The notes under the pieces were generated by a model that did no database searches, was not told where the DNA came from, and saw nothing but the letters and a program-made list of their open reading frames with translations. This document shows positions 1 to 34,683 of a DNA stretch of 64,000 nucleotides, piece by piece. The first letter of the stretch is position 1, and each line of letters starts with the position of its first letter. The position numbers were made by a program, and so were the translations under genes. The stretch is from Synaphobranchus kaupii (Eukaryota; Chordata; Actinopteri; Anguilliformes; Synaphobranchidae): contig JAINUF010000030.1 in the NCBI GenBank assembly GCA_029718625.1, forward strand, positions 434,001-498,000. Direction: 5' to 3'.

Positions 1-393
1 GTATATTGTGATATTATGCGCTTGTGTTGCACGGAGGCGCCTCAGCTCGGTTGATCGGTGTGATGGCATGTAATCTCTTTGCACAGCGATGGGCGCAGCG
101 AAGCGGGTTATTTTCAGACACTTTATTTAGACTGTGCCATCACCATAACGAGATAGAGATCGGAGTTTAGCTGTGTGTGCCTAATGAGGACGTAATTACA
201 GGAACGGGATCGTGGAGAGGGCCCAGGAGGGAGTCCTGTATGTGTGTGTTGTGGTGTGTGTGTGTGTGTGTACGTAATGTACTGTACCTGTGAGGTGATC
301 TTGCTTTGTGTCTTGCAGTAAGTCACCGTCTCTGGCGTCATTGTGTTTTTGTCTTCTTTGTACCTGTTCATTATCAGTCTTTTCCTGTTAAGT

Positions 394-399
394 GTGTGT

Positions 400-446
<47 letters not shown>
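394..446. repeat. (GT)n microsatellite
   Basis: Almost uninterrupted GT dinucleotides. A shorter GT array lies just upstream at about 250-270. Confidence 0.9.
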
Positions 447-448
<2 letters not shown>

Positions 449-1030
449 CATTGGGGACAGGGGGATCTTGGGTGACAAATCAGTTATGTGGGGGTCAACA
501 CATCCAGACCCCTTAGGTCCCGATCTTGCCTGGGAACGCAAAGCCTCTTAATTATACTGATCACTGTTGAGAAGACGATCTGGAGGGTTCAAAAGCCGAG
601 AGGTTGTTCACTCTGGGAGCCTGGGAGCAATTATCACTGCTTATTAGTTTTGGATTCTCAACCAGACACACATTCACATGGCCTCCACTGCAGCCTCATA
701 GACACACGTGTGAGTCTATAATGTGTGCTTTCCCTTGATTGGTGATATGAGAACAGGTTGATATATTACTGCTGGTCACCTTCCGGTCCTGTAGCGCTGC
801 AAGAATTTTGGAGCCCGTTTTGGATCAATGTTTATTGGGTTGTTTGTGTTTGAGTATTTATGATAGATTCGTAAGTTTGTATTGACTTTCATTCGCAAGG
901 GGCACCAGGTGCATCCTTGTGTTCAGAATGTGTAAATCCTTTGGTGTAGTTTACATGTACAAGTATATACATGGATATACTATAGCCTATATGTATTATG
1001 GATTCAAATGAGGTGTTCATTTTTCATGTT

Positions 1031-1189
1031 TCTGTGTGTATATGTGTGTGTATGTGTGTGTGTGTATGTGCGTGCTTGTGTGTGCATGTGTGTGTGTACA
1101 TGCGTCTGAGCGTGTGTGTGTGTGTATGTGTATGTGCGTGCGTGTGTGTGCGCGTGTGTGTGTGTATGTGTGTACATGCGTCTGAGCGT

Positions 1190-1247
<58 letters not shown>
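1031..1247. repeat. Interrupted (GT)n microsatellite
   Basis: About 215 bp of GT repeats broken by AT, GC and short ACATGCGTCTGAGC insertions that recur twice (near 1098 and 1172), so part of the array duplicated as a higher-order unit. It ends in a pure GT tract from about 1198. Confidence 0.85.
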
Positions 1248-1249
<2 letters not shown>

Positions 1250-2035
1250 AAGGAACTAAGGAACTATAGGAGGAGTAGAGGAATGTGGCACTCTAGACTG
1301 AAGGGGAAGAGGGAAGTCGGGGGTGGGGGGGTACCTTTTGAGGAAAGCTAGGAATGCTCCTTACAGACCTCGTATAAAACACGCAGAGATGCTGCAAGAG
1401 GCAAGGAGATTGCAAGAAAGACAAAAAAACATGAGAGCTGCAGAGAGAAAGAGAGAGAGAGAGGGGGAGAGAAGAGGAGTAAATGGAGAAACAGAAGAAA
1501 GGACAGAGAAGGAGAGGAAAAGGAGGTGAATGGGGGAGGGGGTGTGCGAGGAGTAAGACGGGGGAAGAAAAGGTGGGGGTGGGGGGCTAGTAAAACAGGA
1601 TGAGAGTTTCCCAGACAGAAAAAGGATTTCTTTCCAGGAAATGACTTTCGCACAGTTTCTACCCGCTGCCAGAGAGATTTAACCCCTCTCACACCCTCAC
1701 CTCGGCATCGGTCGCAGGGTCACACAAAACGCACTACTGAAATATGCCTTTACCTTTAAATAAACAGGACTCAGGTGAGAGGGGAATGTTCCTTGGATCA
1801 AAACCATTGCAAAGATGTTTGCCTGTCACATTGCCATTATTTAACAAAACAAACCAAATTTAGACTCAAAATCTTCAGATAGAAGCTTCCTCCTTAACAA
1901 TTTAGCAGTTTGTTTGCACTTTTGAAGGGCTGCACTGCATGTGCTCATTTTACAACAGTCAGGCCTGAAAACACACCTTTATTCCACGTCTGAATGTTTC
2001 CGTTTTTTAAATCAACCCTTCTCTCTCTTTGTTTT

Positions 2036-2724
2036 GCCACTCCTGAGGCACGCACCTCAATGACGGCCCATCTCTAGCTCTATTGGTGTTTGCTTTCCAT
2101 GTTTAAGTTGTTTTGCCTAAAGGTTTCTGCCAAATATAAACATGGAAAGCAAACACCAATAGACTTGGAGATGGGCCACCATTGAGCAGCAAAACCAAGA
2201 GAGAAGGGTTGATTTGGCCTTTTTGGCCAAAAGTATCCAGACAACCCTTGGTCTGTGGCTGTTTTTCATGGTTTGGGCCCCATAGTTCTAGTGAAAGCAA
2301 ATCTTAACTCTACAGAATACAATGACATTCTCGACGATTCTGTGCTTCCAATTTTGTGGCAACGGTTTGGGGAAGACCCTGTCCTGTTTCAGAATGACAA
2401 TGCCGCTGTGCACAAAGTGAGGTCCTTACAGAAATGGTTTGTCAGCTTGACTGGCCTGCACAGAGCCGTGACCTCGAATACCGTTGGGATCAATTGGAAA
2501 GCCAGCTGCAAGATAGGCCTAATCACCAAACATCAGTGCCTGACCTCACTAATGCTCTGTTGGCTGAATGGAAGCAAATCCACGCAGCAATGTTCCAACA
2601 TCTAGTGGAAAGCCTCCCCAGGAGAGTGGAGGCTGTTATAGCAGCAACTCCATATTAATGCCCATGATTGTGGAATGAGATGTTGGATGAGGAGGTGTCC
2701 ATATACTTTGGCCATGCAGTGTAG
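2036..2724 (+). mobile_element. Tc1-like transposon remnant with decayed transposase
   Basis: The region encodes the C-terminal part of a Tc1/mariner transposase split between two + frames. 2255-2433 reads like the segment before the second catalytic aspartate (FQNDNAAVHK). 2434-2658 carries LDWPAQS, WDQLESQLQDRPNHQTS and the terminal VESLPRRVEAVIAATPY followed by a stop. The frame change between them and the lack of an N-terminal DNA-binding domain mark it as a dead copy. The terminal repeat ends near 2722 with TTTGGCCATGCAGTGTA. The 5' side holds an inverted duplication (2057-2187). A related copy in the opposite orientation lies at 13485-14815. Confidence 0.85.
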
Positions 2725-3980
2725 CTAAACTGTCAACGGAACATTGTAAGTCTAGTGAGGGATGTCTCATGTACCTAATGGTAGTCCTTGCAAAGGAGTC
2801 TGGACAGCCAAGTGATGTGATGACAGTCAACTTGGTAGAAATGCACACAGCCCTGGTTCAGGCTCTGACTGCCTACCTGGAATACTGCTCCACAAAAGTG
2901 TAAACAAACTGGAAATTCTTCTTCAATTAAAACCAAAAAGGGCTGAAAATACCTGAATGGTTTCTATCCCCAAGGAAGCTAATCAAACCTCAAACCCAGG
3001 TGCTCATGGGTAAATAGGTAACCACAATGTGAGTCAGAGTTCTTCATGGGAAAAATGGGGTTTGTTGGTTTGTTGTAGCAGGATAGCGCTGACATAGCTG
3101 CATCCACAGCATATGAGCTGGGCCTCCTGTGGCCTCTGGCTAGCTATAACTAATGGCTGCCATAATGTAGCTCTTAGCCCATAGTGCAGTGCTAGGTTAC
3201 ACTTCCTACATCACTAGTCCTACCCTTTCTTTACCTATCATGACAACGCTCATTAGCTTCCTGTCAGGTGCATTGCCCACTTGGTTCCCCTTTAGTGATA
3301 TTGGCTGTGTAAGTGTGGGTGTGTCAGGGAATGGTGGTGGTAGTAATGTGTGTGGAGGGTGGGGGGGGGGGGGATAACAGTGTTGGGGGCAGTGACATAT
3401 CGTTTTGTGTTTGTTTGGGCTGCGCCCCTATTTCCGTGAATTCTGACCCATCAGGAAGCCCGGCTCGGCCTGGAGACAATGGGCCATTGTGAAGCCGGTC
3501 CTGGGCTTGCGTGAGGTTAAAACAGGAAGGCCCACGTTACGGCTGGCGTCTCGCGCGGTGACGCTCGGCAGCGCAGTAATTTACCTCACCGTTTTATGAG
3601 TCGGGCTAAATATAGCCCTCTCCCAGGTCAGATGTTTCACTCAACATGACTTGACTGATTGGATTTCTCCTTCTTTTGTGCTGGTTTCTATCCTTTCATC
3701 TTTTTTTGGTGAGCCCCAAGGCTTCTGTTTAGGATAGTCTTAGTTCTTGGTGTCCTTTCAAAGGGGGGTCAGTTAAAAATATGTGATAATGTTGACACAG
3801 ACAAACCCGCCATTCTGTAGTTCCCACACAGACGTAGACATGCAAGTACACATACAGACTCACACAGACGGTTGTAGACAGATGCATGGTATATTAATAC
3901 AAAACACACTTACGTACACATTACATACATGTAAAGGTTCCCCCTCTTTCTTTTTCTGCCACTCCTCAAACATCTATTTT

Positions 3981-4087
<107 letters not shown>

Positions 4088-4236
4088 TACTGTGTGGCTG
4101 AATGTGATGGGGGTTATGCAGAGGAGTAGTGACATAGCTGTGTGCTTGTTTAATTTAACCCAGTTTCAGCCGGATCTCTCAGGTCCTGGGAAAAGTGAGG
4201 AATGGGGTATGTGTATGTGTGTGTGTGTGTATGTAT

Positions 4237-4275
<39 letters not shown>

Positions 4276-4507
4276 GAACTGTGAAAAATGTCTGTGTGAC
4301 CTTTGACCTGGAGGCCCAGTCCTGTGCGTCTGTTTCATGCCTGGTTTCCCTCACAAACACACAGACACACGCACACAGGCACATTCTTTGCTCACACACG
4401 TGCACGCGCGCACACACTCGTTCCTGTGTTCTGTTGTGTAACGTTGATTAGCTTCCTCTATCCCACCAATGTTTCTCCAGTTGTCTTTTCTCGCTGAAAC
4501 CTGCTGA

Positions 4508-4700
4508 TGGGACTGCACCACTGTGCACATCAGACTACATCCCTTTTGTAATCTATTGTGTGGACTGCAGTAGTGTACACATCAAACAACGTCCCATTGT
4601 AATCTATTGTGGGGATTGTAGTACTGTACACATGAAAATAAGTCCCTTTGTCATCTATTGTGGGGACTGTTGTACTGTACAAACCAGAGTATCCCATTAT
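4508..4700. repeat. Degenerate 53-bp tandem repeat, 3.5 copies
   Basis: A unit containing ATCTATTGTG, GGACTG and GTACTGTACACAT recurs about every 53 bp with moderate divergence. Confidence 0.7.
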
Positions 4701-5875
4701 AAGCCTTTATAAACGGATTGCAGTTATATGGCTTTTCTGCTTGTGTTACCCAGCTAAATTAAAAGGTCCCAGGATATTGTCTGTGTTCAGCTTTAGCCCA
4801 TTTGGCATTTTGCCTCAAATATTTTTTGAGTCACTCACCCCGCTCACTCACTTTTTTTTGGAAGTGTTTGGAAAATGCTGTACTTTTTGAATCATGTTTG
4901 TTTCTTTTTGATTTGTTTACATGTCTGTCTATAAATAACAATAAACCTGTGGTAAGGAGGCACATCTCGAAAATACCTGTATGTGTGTGTGTGTATGTGT
5001 GCCTACTTGTGTGTGTTTGTGTCTGTGTGCACAATGTCGCCATGCATGCGTGTTTGTGCCTGTGTGTGCGCATACGTCTGCATGTGTGTGTTGCGGTTGA
5101 GATATTGTTCAGTACTCTGTATATGCTACCATGTGTTCATGTGGTAGTTTGCACATTTAAATAGCGTTGTACACTCTGTAATTCTGCTTTCTTAGCTGGG
5201 GCCACATAGTTACATTGGACAGTGAGAGAGAGAGAGAGAGAGAAAGGCATGGGAGAGAAAGAAAGGCAGTGAGAGAGGGAGGGAGGGAGGGAGGGAGAGA
5301 GAGCGGCGAGGGAGAGGGGTGGGGTGGGGGCATTGGTGGGGATGCTGGGAGGAGTTTCAGACATAGGCTACCGCTCATGATTTGAACCCATAACCCCACA
5401 GTCAGCAGCCCTGGAACCGTTAGCAGTGGCCAGCTGATTTGTGGGGTTTAACACTGAGATTAACTCCACTGTACCCTGGCTTCAGAAGCAGATGGAGCCT
5501 TCATGATGTGACTGACCGCTAACAGGGCATAGACTCCACTGCTCCACACTTACAACACAGAGAGCTGCCACAGAGTTCACAATCCCTTCTAGTGCTATAA
5601 TGTGGTGTGTGTGTGTATGTGTGTGATGGAGTTCAGAATGCCTTCTAGTGCTATAATATTGTGTGTGTAAATGAAATGTTTTTTCATTAGTCTGGAGAAA
5701 CTGAGGACCTGAGAATCTGGTCTGGGGGTGTCCTTGTAGAGAAGGTGAAGGGTGAAATAATCTGTTTCATGTCTTTACTGACTGTCTCTCCAAAGCACAC
5801 ACACACACACACACACACACATTATGTGACTGTGTTTGCATGTCTGTATGCATATGTATACATGTGTCTGGATGA

Positions 5876-5908
<33 letters not shown>

Positions 5909-6798
5909 TGCTGGACCAATGCTATGCCTACACTGGCTACATGGCCCTATAAACCGCATGGCATGCTGGTCCTCCACCTACAGATCCACAACCCTGCTGT
6001 TTTCTGCTCAGGGATAACAGAGAGCTGTTAATTTAACTGTGTCTTAAATACACCATTTATAGTTCTTAACTTCCAACCCTGTAGTTTCTAAAACTTTTTT
6101 CTTGATGCCAGAGGGCGTAGTGCTACTTTTCCTGACCCATATGCAGCAGGCCCTCTTGCTGTAGTAGCTGTAGTAGCCTGTCCTCGCAGGTCAGCCTGCG
6201 TTTATAGTGCTGAAAAGCTGTCAGGTCATTGCGCTAACACCCTCTCTGCTTACAGAGTGTTTACAAGTCCCAGATTGCTCCCGCTTGCTTACACATTTGC
6301 TGAACAAGATCTCGTAGCTCAGAAATTTAAATCACTCAGTTAAATTTTATTGATTCATTTGTTAAAATCCTGTTAAAAAATACAGAAATAATACCAGCGC
6401 TAAGGTCCAGCCAACCTTGGTGATTTGGGGTCAGGTTGTGGCCCCAGGTGAGGGAGGAAGAACCTGTCTGCGGTTTCTATCACACTGCAGACCGTTGCAT
6501 GACTCTATCAGTCTATAGCACAGGTAGAGATCTCAAGAGGGTGCTTCTGCTGGACTTGTTTATGTCTCCACTGACATGCAGGCAGCTGACTGAGTGAGCT
6601 GCAGCTTCCTGTCAAACAGGAAACGCGCGCAATGGCACTAACTTCACTGGTCTCCGCCCTGTGGGTGCACAAGTTGACACTGACCCCGCCCTCTGTGAGG
6701 CCCCGCCCATTAAACGTGTGATTAAACTGCCATTATTTCCGGCTAAGGAAATAGTATCTGATTCAAAACTATGACTCCACTCCTGAGCAACACCAATA

Positions 6799-6850
<52 letters not shown>

Positions 6851-6862
6851 CACACACACTCG

Positions 6863-6906
<44 letters not shown>
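6799..6906. repeat. (CA)n microsatellite
   Basis: CA dinucleotides interrupted once by GAAACACACACACTCGCACGC near 6847. The Cys/Val-rich minus-strand reading frames over it are repeat artefacts. Confidence 0.9.
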
Positions 6907-6908
<2 letters not shown>

Positions 6909-8732
6909 CTTGCACTCATAAATACCCAAGCACACATAGACATGTGCACAAACACATTGAACATGAGAAAATTCTTGAACTCTTGACTCAGGAACAGGGC
7001 CATTTATAAATCTAAACTTCTGAATGACCCTGCACAACAGCAATGCTGTAGAAAAAAATCTCAAGGGAAAAAAAATAGAAGGAAAAAAGTCTAAAAAAAA
7101 TCGCAGAGGAAACGAAGTGCACCTCTGTTAACACTGGGAGGTCCTGGAAGGTCCCGTTAGGGTTTACTCTGCTGTAACTCACCCCTGAAAGGCTGACTTC
7201 CTGACTGACTTTTAACCCCTGTCCCCTTCAGTAAGTGAACACTTATTACTGAGGTGAACACTTTGATGTGACAATCAGGAGTAGGCAAAGGAAGGAGTGA
7301 AGAGGAACACAATGTGTGCTCCTGCTCCCTCAGTCCCCTCCCATACACAGTAAAACAGAACAGGAGAACCCTAAACAGGACAAACCCCAACAAAAACTCT
7401 AAACCCCTCTTCCTTTCTTCTACTACAGTCTTCCACTGTGGGACCTCAACTCTATAAAACATCCCACTGTTTCCCCCTCCAAACCCTACTCAGGTCTAGG
7501 GTGGAAGGGATAACTGTTTTAAAGCTTTTATAATATATCTCATTAATGGCATAGTATTGAGAAGTTCACCACACCATATAGGAAAATTCTTAGACCAACA
7601 AACCACAATTATAATAAACTGCGTTAAATCCCAAATTTAAAAAGTGTGAATTTGACACAGAAAGTTGCGGAATACAATTCAAATATGACCCGGCCCCCCT
7701 CCCCATTCCACCCCCCCCCCCCCATCAAACACCCAGACTCCCCTCTTTCTGTTTTCCAAAAATAAAAAGACAGATTCTTTGGCAACACAAAGGGCCGATT
7801 CTGCTGCCTTTTGTGCCAGTGTGTCCGGGACGGGGCCGCTGGTCAGCTGGTGAAAGGCGGGCGTTGTTGTGCTGAGTGGAACGACGCATTCCAGCTTGGC
7901 TTGGCCACGTTGTGAGGCTCTCTGTGCCCTCTCTGTCTGCGCCACGCTGTACGTCACCTAAATAAGCACCAGAGCACTGTCTCTCCCAGCCCCATACAGT
8001 GGCCCACAAGCAAGACTAGGGACAAGAAGACAGGGCTTGGAGAGCAAAACAGATCCTAATTTATGCTTATTTCCCTTGTGAGTTCCTGCTAAAAAATAAT
8101 TAAGACTGTTTGTTCCTCTTTCGGGAATAAGTATAATCCCGATTTTTCCTCTGAGAAATCCTACTGTTTATTTAGAATGTTTTCCATGGGCATCCACTAA
8201 CCGGACTGGAATAACATTTTACAAGCACTGTGTGAAAGATTTGTTTATTTTTTAACATGAAAATCTGCATACAGAGTGCTTAGAAAAAGAGGCCTACGCA
8301 AAGTAGAGGTAGAAGTAGAGATGTAACAGAATGGACATACAGTATTTTCATCTAAGCGTGTCACCGGACTTCCTGCTGAATTACAGACCCAGTTTTAGGA
8401 CTTCAGCGGTTTGGCTTATGAAGGAGGAGGCCCCGGGCCTGTGACCGAACCGCGACTATTTCCTGTCACCTGGCCTAAAAAGAGACACATTCCTCACTCG
8501 GGCACTGCACCCTTCCTGTCTCACTCGCTACTGCTCCTTGTCTCACTCTCCGCTGTCTGCGCCAAGGAGCAGTGCACCCTACTGCCTGTACTCTCAAACT
8601 TTGGCCTGTATTCAATCAACAATTTCCTTAGCTTTTGATTGCAAGGAAATGGAGTGCTTTTTTTCAGAGACTCAGTTTGGTAAGTTAGTTCAGTGATAGC
8701 AGAACTAACCACACTTTGTCTGTGAAAAAAAA

Positions 8733-8870
8733 TAAAAATTCTCCCCTCTCTCTCTCTCCCTCTCTCTTTTTGTCTCCTCTCTTTCTCTCCTTGTCTGTTT
8801 CTTTCTCTCTCACCTTCTCTCTTCCTCCCCCTCTCTCCTCTCTTTCCCCTCTCTCTCTCTCTCTTTCCTA
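8733..8870. repeat. (CT)n-rich polypyrimidine block
   Basis: About 135 bp almost entirely of C and T on the + strand, with several CTCTCT runs. The Arg/Glu-rich minus-strand frame across it is a by-product of the repeat. Confidence 0.8.
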
Positions 8871-9529
8871 ATAATGCACTGGAGAGAAAATAGTCTCTCA
8901 TCTATATGAAGGTACACTGTTCCACATGAACAGACTACAGACATGCTGGAAACCACATTTGTGATGGTCGACTGCTCTATGTGGTATGAGATGTCTCCCA
9001 CCAGCTGCGTTCTTTATGTTTCAAGAGGAACATTTTTTAAGCACCACAACATCATTTTCAGTGTCCAAATGCACTCGTTTGAAGCACAAATGTGCCTCCG
9101 CATACTATTCAGCTACTCCAAAGCAGTTGGTGTCCATTTGACCATTTAGACAAGCAAGGTTCCCCTCCCTAGCCATCTGTGTTTCTGTTATTTTATCCAG
9201 CTCCGGATTTTTCTTTTCTCTGAGATTGGACGATGCTGCCGGACAGAATCGAGGAGGATTAAAACCCATGAAACTCACCGCGTCAAAACCTGAGTGTAGG
9301 TACCATTCACCCACTGCTCTCATGCTGATTATTTTAGTACTGATCCAGGGACGCGATACCCGACACCCGTAGAAACACAGGTGAATGTGACCTGCGTGCA
9401 AATATGAAGTTAGCTTTTTCTTGAGTCATCTGAACCTTATTAATTTGTTTATTAAACATGTAAAACATGTTGGTCTATATCAAATCCGCTCTAATGACTG
9501 GCTTGTGCTCCAAGTAGCCTACCTCGAGT

Positions 9530-9835
9530 GAGGACTGAACTTGGAAGGACTGCTTTTAGTTTTACTATTCCAGATTCATGGAACAGTTTATAACGTCTCC
9601 TAAAAATCAATTCTCTTTTGGACATTTTAGAAACACTAAAATCTTAAACCTTCCCATATATGTTTGCAACTGTTTTAACTGATTTCTGCTTTATTTATTT
9701 ATTTATTTTATAGACCTGTTTTTGTTTGTTTTATTTATTTATGTTTTCTCTGTGGTGTAATATCGGTATCATTGAAAATGAGGACCCACCCTCAATTATC
9801 TTCTCCGAGAACTAAATAAAGGTTGAATGAATAAT
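9530..9835 (+). mobile_element. 3' end of a non-LTR retrotransposon (LINE)
   Basis: The + strand near 9550-9640 translates to AFSFTIPDSWNSL, a stop, then RLLKINSLLDILETLKS, the pattern found at the C-terminus of fish LINE reverse transcriptases. It is followed by a T/A-rich 3' UTR and a tail with AAATAAAGG at about 9815. It is 5'-truncated with a stop inside, so inactive. The subfamily cannot be told from this. Confidence 0.65.
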
Positions 9836-10949
9836 TAATTTTTCATTTGTAGCGATTGCGACATTTTCTGACATTGTTATTTCTGTTTCAGGGCATGTAC
9901 TCATTCCATAGGTTAGGCCTTTTAAGGTTGTGTAGTCTTTCATGACTGTAGATTATGATCACTGTTTTAGATCTTTTAGACATTATGGTTACTCTGAGCC
10001 AAGTCTGATAAAATGTGGTGTGCGTCTTAAAACAGGGTCGCGCGTCTTTCAGAAGCCAGACCCCATTTAATAACTGAATAATTATTTTCTGACCCTTCTC
10101 CCCCACAACCCTACTTGGAAATGTAGCCCGATGTGTAGGTTACCTTGTCTGAATAGGCGGCGTAAAATGTATTGCGCTGCGGTCATTTCCAGCATTCGAA
10201 CCACCGCAAGATAGTGAGTTCAGGCACAGTTTGGAAATAACAGTTCTTGGAATCAGCAGAATGGACAGGTTGTAGGCCTATTGCGGACATTTTTAACTAG
10301 GTACAGAAATTAAAAATCTCTTAAAATGCAAGGTACAAGTAGACTACGTATCAACTTAGATGCGTAGGCCTATAACCACTACAGAAACAAATAATGGGCT
10401 GCACATGTCACTCACTCTATATAAATGACAGCAGTGGGTGTATTTCCTTCTATTTTCTCGTTTCTTCTTTTGGAGTCTGAAAATGAGTAAGGTTTCAGTA
10501 ATGAGTCACTCCTGTCTTATACCTACAGTGAATTGTTTACCCACGATGTTATTCGCGTTTCAATCAAAACATCTAAACAATCGCTGAAATTATAAATTGA
10601 AATTAGTTTTACCTTCGTAGCACAGCCCCAGTAGTGTTTATGAAAGAAACTATAAAAACTAGTACTAAAATGTTATTCATTAGTGATTCTCTGTCTCCAC
10701 CTAGTGTATACGATTTGTCGCTGCACTCAACTGCTGATTATCTTGTTTTCCAAAAAAAAAAAAAACGACCGATACGGGTATAACATATAATTACATTACT
10801 TAGATGCACGTTATGTCTTAATATTATCAGGTGACGTATCGGTATGCAGTTAGTGGCGGACTTATTAAAAACAGTCTATTACTGTGTATGTGTCTTAGAA
10901 TTTATGAGGCAGCAACGGTTTTATAGGGCGCAGCTAACAGGCTAGCCAC
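9836..10949. other. Non-genic AT-rich DNA before card10
   Basis: No coding signal or clear repeat apart from an A13 run near 10752. A short TATA-like context (CTCTATATAAATG, near 10415) has no recognisable gene after it. Confidence 0.45.
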
Positions 10950-11331
10950 GATGAAAGACTGGAGCTGGAAGTGCGTACCAGACACGCTGTAGACTGCCGG
11001 GAGGAGTGGGTGGAGAGATTAGGAAGAACGTGGGCGAAGGGGAGGGGAGGGGAATTGGGTATGCTGAAAGGTGGAGAACGAAACAGGTAACGCAATTCTT
11101 CCATAGTCGCTCATCGCTTAATTAGAATTCTCCAGAAGAGTCTCTCTTGAGAATTGATATTATTAAATAGTAACGCAATTCAGCAGATGATAACGACAGT
11201 TCGCAATTAAACTTGTCCTACCCGATTCTAGTCTGGTCTGCTACAGTGTTTGCTGCATTAGTGGTGACTCAGAGGCGAGGCATTTAGCAGTTCGGCTCAA
11301 ACTTCAACTCAAGTGGACGTAAAGAGTGACC
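10950..11331 (+). promoter_or_regulatory. card10: Putative card10 promoter and 5' UTR
   Basis: This is the stretch just before the predicted start codon at 11332. It holds a G/A-rich block (10990-11060, with GGAGGGGAGGGG) and a perfect AP-1 site TGACTCA at 11265-11271. The transcription start cannot be placed from sequence alone; the 5' UTR presumably covers at least the last 80-100 bp. The promoter role is inferred from position. Confidence 0.45.
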
Positions 11332-33325
<21,994 letters not shown>

Positions 33326-33691
33326 AACGCAGGGGAGCGATTGACCTACTGAAAAGTTCTGGAATGTTTTGAATGCTTTGGGCGTGACCATGCCGTTCAC
33401 CCTAAACTCTCTACGAAGCTTTCCAGTGCTGTTCATATGTAATTCCACTATAATTGTGGCAAGGTCCTAAAAGCAGGTTGCCTATGTGTGGCTTGCTGTG
33501 TCGGCCATCTTTGTTGTGGCTGCTGATATGGGAGACTAATTAAGCACCAGTTTCTGAGTTTCAAAGAAACTGCATAAAGTCACCAGTGCTATACAAATCT
33601 TATATATTTTGCAGTAATGGAGGACATTCAACATAATGTTTATGAGAACACTTGTGTGTGTGTATTTATGTGTGTGCATTTAAGTGTATAA

Positions 33692-33730
<39 letters not shown>
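33326..33730 (+). other. card10: card10 3' UTR and downstream DNA
   Basis: No further coding signal follows the stop. I see no canonical AATAAA in this interval, so the poly(A) site cannot be placed. A short CA tract and (TA)n close the stretch next to the mosaic Tc1 element. Confidence 0.4.
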
Positions 33731-34681
33731 CAGTTGCACTCAACATTATTCAACTCCCTTCACTTTTTGCACACTTTATTGTGTTGTAAATTTAATTTTA
33801 AATGGATAAAATTGCCATATTTGCCCATCAATCTAATAACCCATAATGAAAAAGTGAAAACTTTTGTAAATGTATTAAAAATCAAAAACTGAAATCTCTC
33901 ACGTGCATAAGTATTCATACCCTTTGCTTTAATGTATTTTTAAAGTATCATATTTCATATTTGGTCTCATATCCTTTGCATGCTGTTACTTCCTGAAGTC
34001 TGTGGCCCATCAACATCAAAAGACTTTTGATATCTTATTTTCAGGTACTGTTACAAGCGATACTATAACCTCTCTGCATTTGAATGGATCTCTATGGGAA
34101 TTGGGGGATGAGACTGGATTCAGCTGTAAATTACACTGGTACAGTATGGAACACATGACTGGCAAAATGGCTGTAAGTTATCAAGGGTCTGAGCTATCAA
34201 ACAAGCCTCAAACCATCACTCTGCTGCCAGATATGCAGTAGATATGGATGGATCACTTTAAGGGTTGATTCTCCTGACAAATTTTCCTATTGAACTCTGG
34301 AAAAATTAGTCAAGAGTAGAAACCCTTCGAGAGTAGAAACCCTTCAACCCTAAGATATCAAGAGTCTTTTGATGTTGTTGGGTCACAAACATCAGGAAAT
34401 CATGGCATGCAAAGGATATGCGACCAAATATAAAAAATGTAAAGGCACAGTCACCTTAGTGTATGTTAACTTCTGACCCACTGGAATTGTGATATAGTGA
34501 ATTAAAAGTGAAATAATCTGTCTGTAAACAATTGTTGGAAAAATGACTTGTGTCATGCACAAAGTAGATGTCCTGACTGACTTGCCAACACTATAGTTTG
34601 CTAACATGAGATCTGTGGAGTGGTTAAAAATTTGTTTTAATGACTTCAACCTAAGTGTATGTAAACTTCCGACTTCAACTG
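33731..34681. mobile_element. Mosaic Tc1-like element with a Sleeping Beauty-type end
   Basis: The left part (33731-33950) begins CAGTTGCACTCAACATTATT and contains CCATAATGAAAAAGTGAAAA, like one salmonid-type Tc1 end. The middle (33960-34440) is the module shared with copies 1 and 2, bounded by its own inverted repeat (CATATCCTTTGCATGC / GCATGCAAAGGATATGCG). The right part (34442-34681) is a full IR/DR of Sleeping Beauty type: CCTAAGTGTATGTAAACTTC at the outer end and CCTTAGTGTATGTTAACTTC inside are its direct repeats. TA-rich DNA flanks both sides. No transposase is present. Confidence 0.75.
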
Positions 34682-34683
34682 TA

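Larger units (their letters stand above)
1..2029. other. Non-genic DNA with microsatellites
   Basis: No reading frame here resembles a known protein; the open frames are translations of GT/CA repeats or purine-rich DNA. The stretch holds GT arrays at about 250-270, 394-446 and 1031-1247 and a purine-rich block at about 1430-1590. It lies 9-11 kb upstream of the card10 start. Confidence 0.6.
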
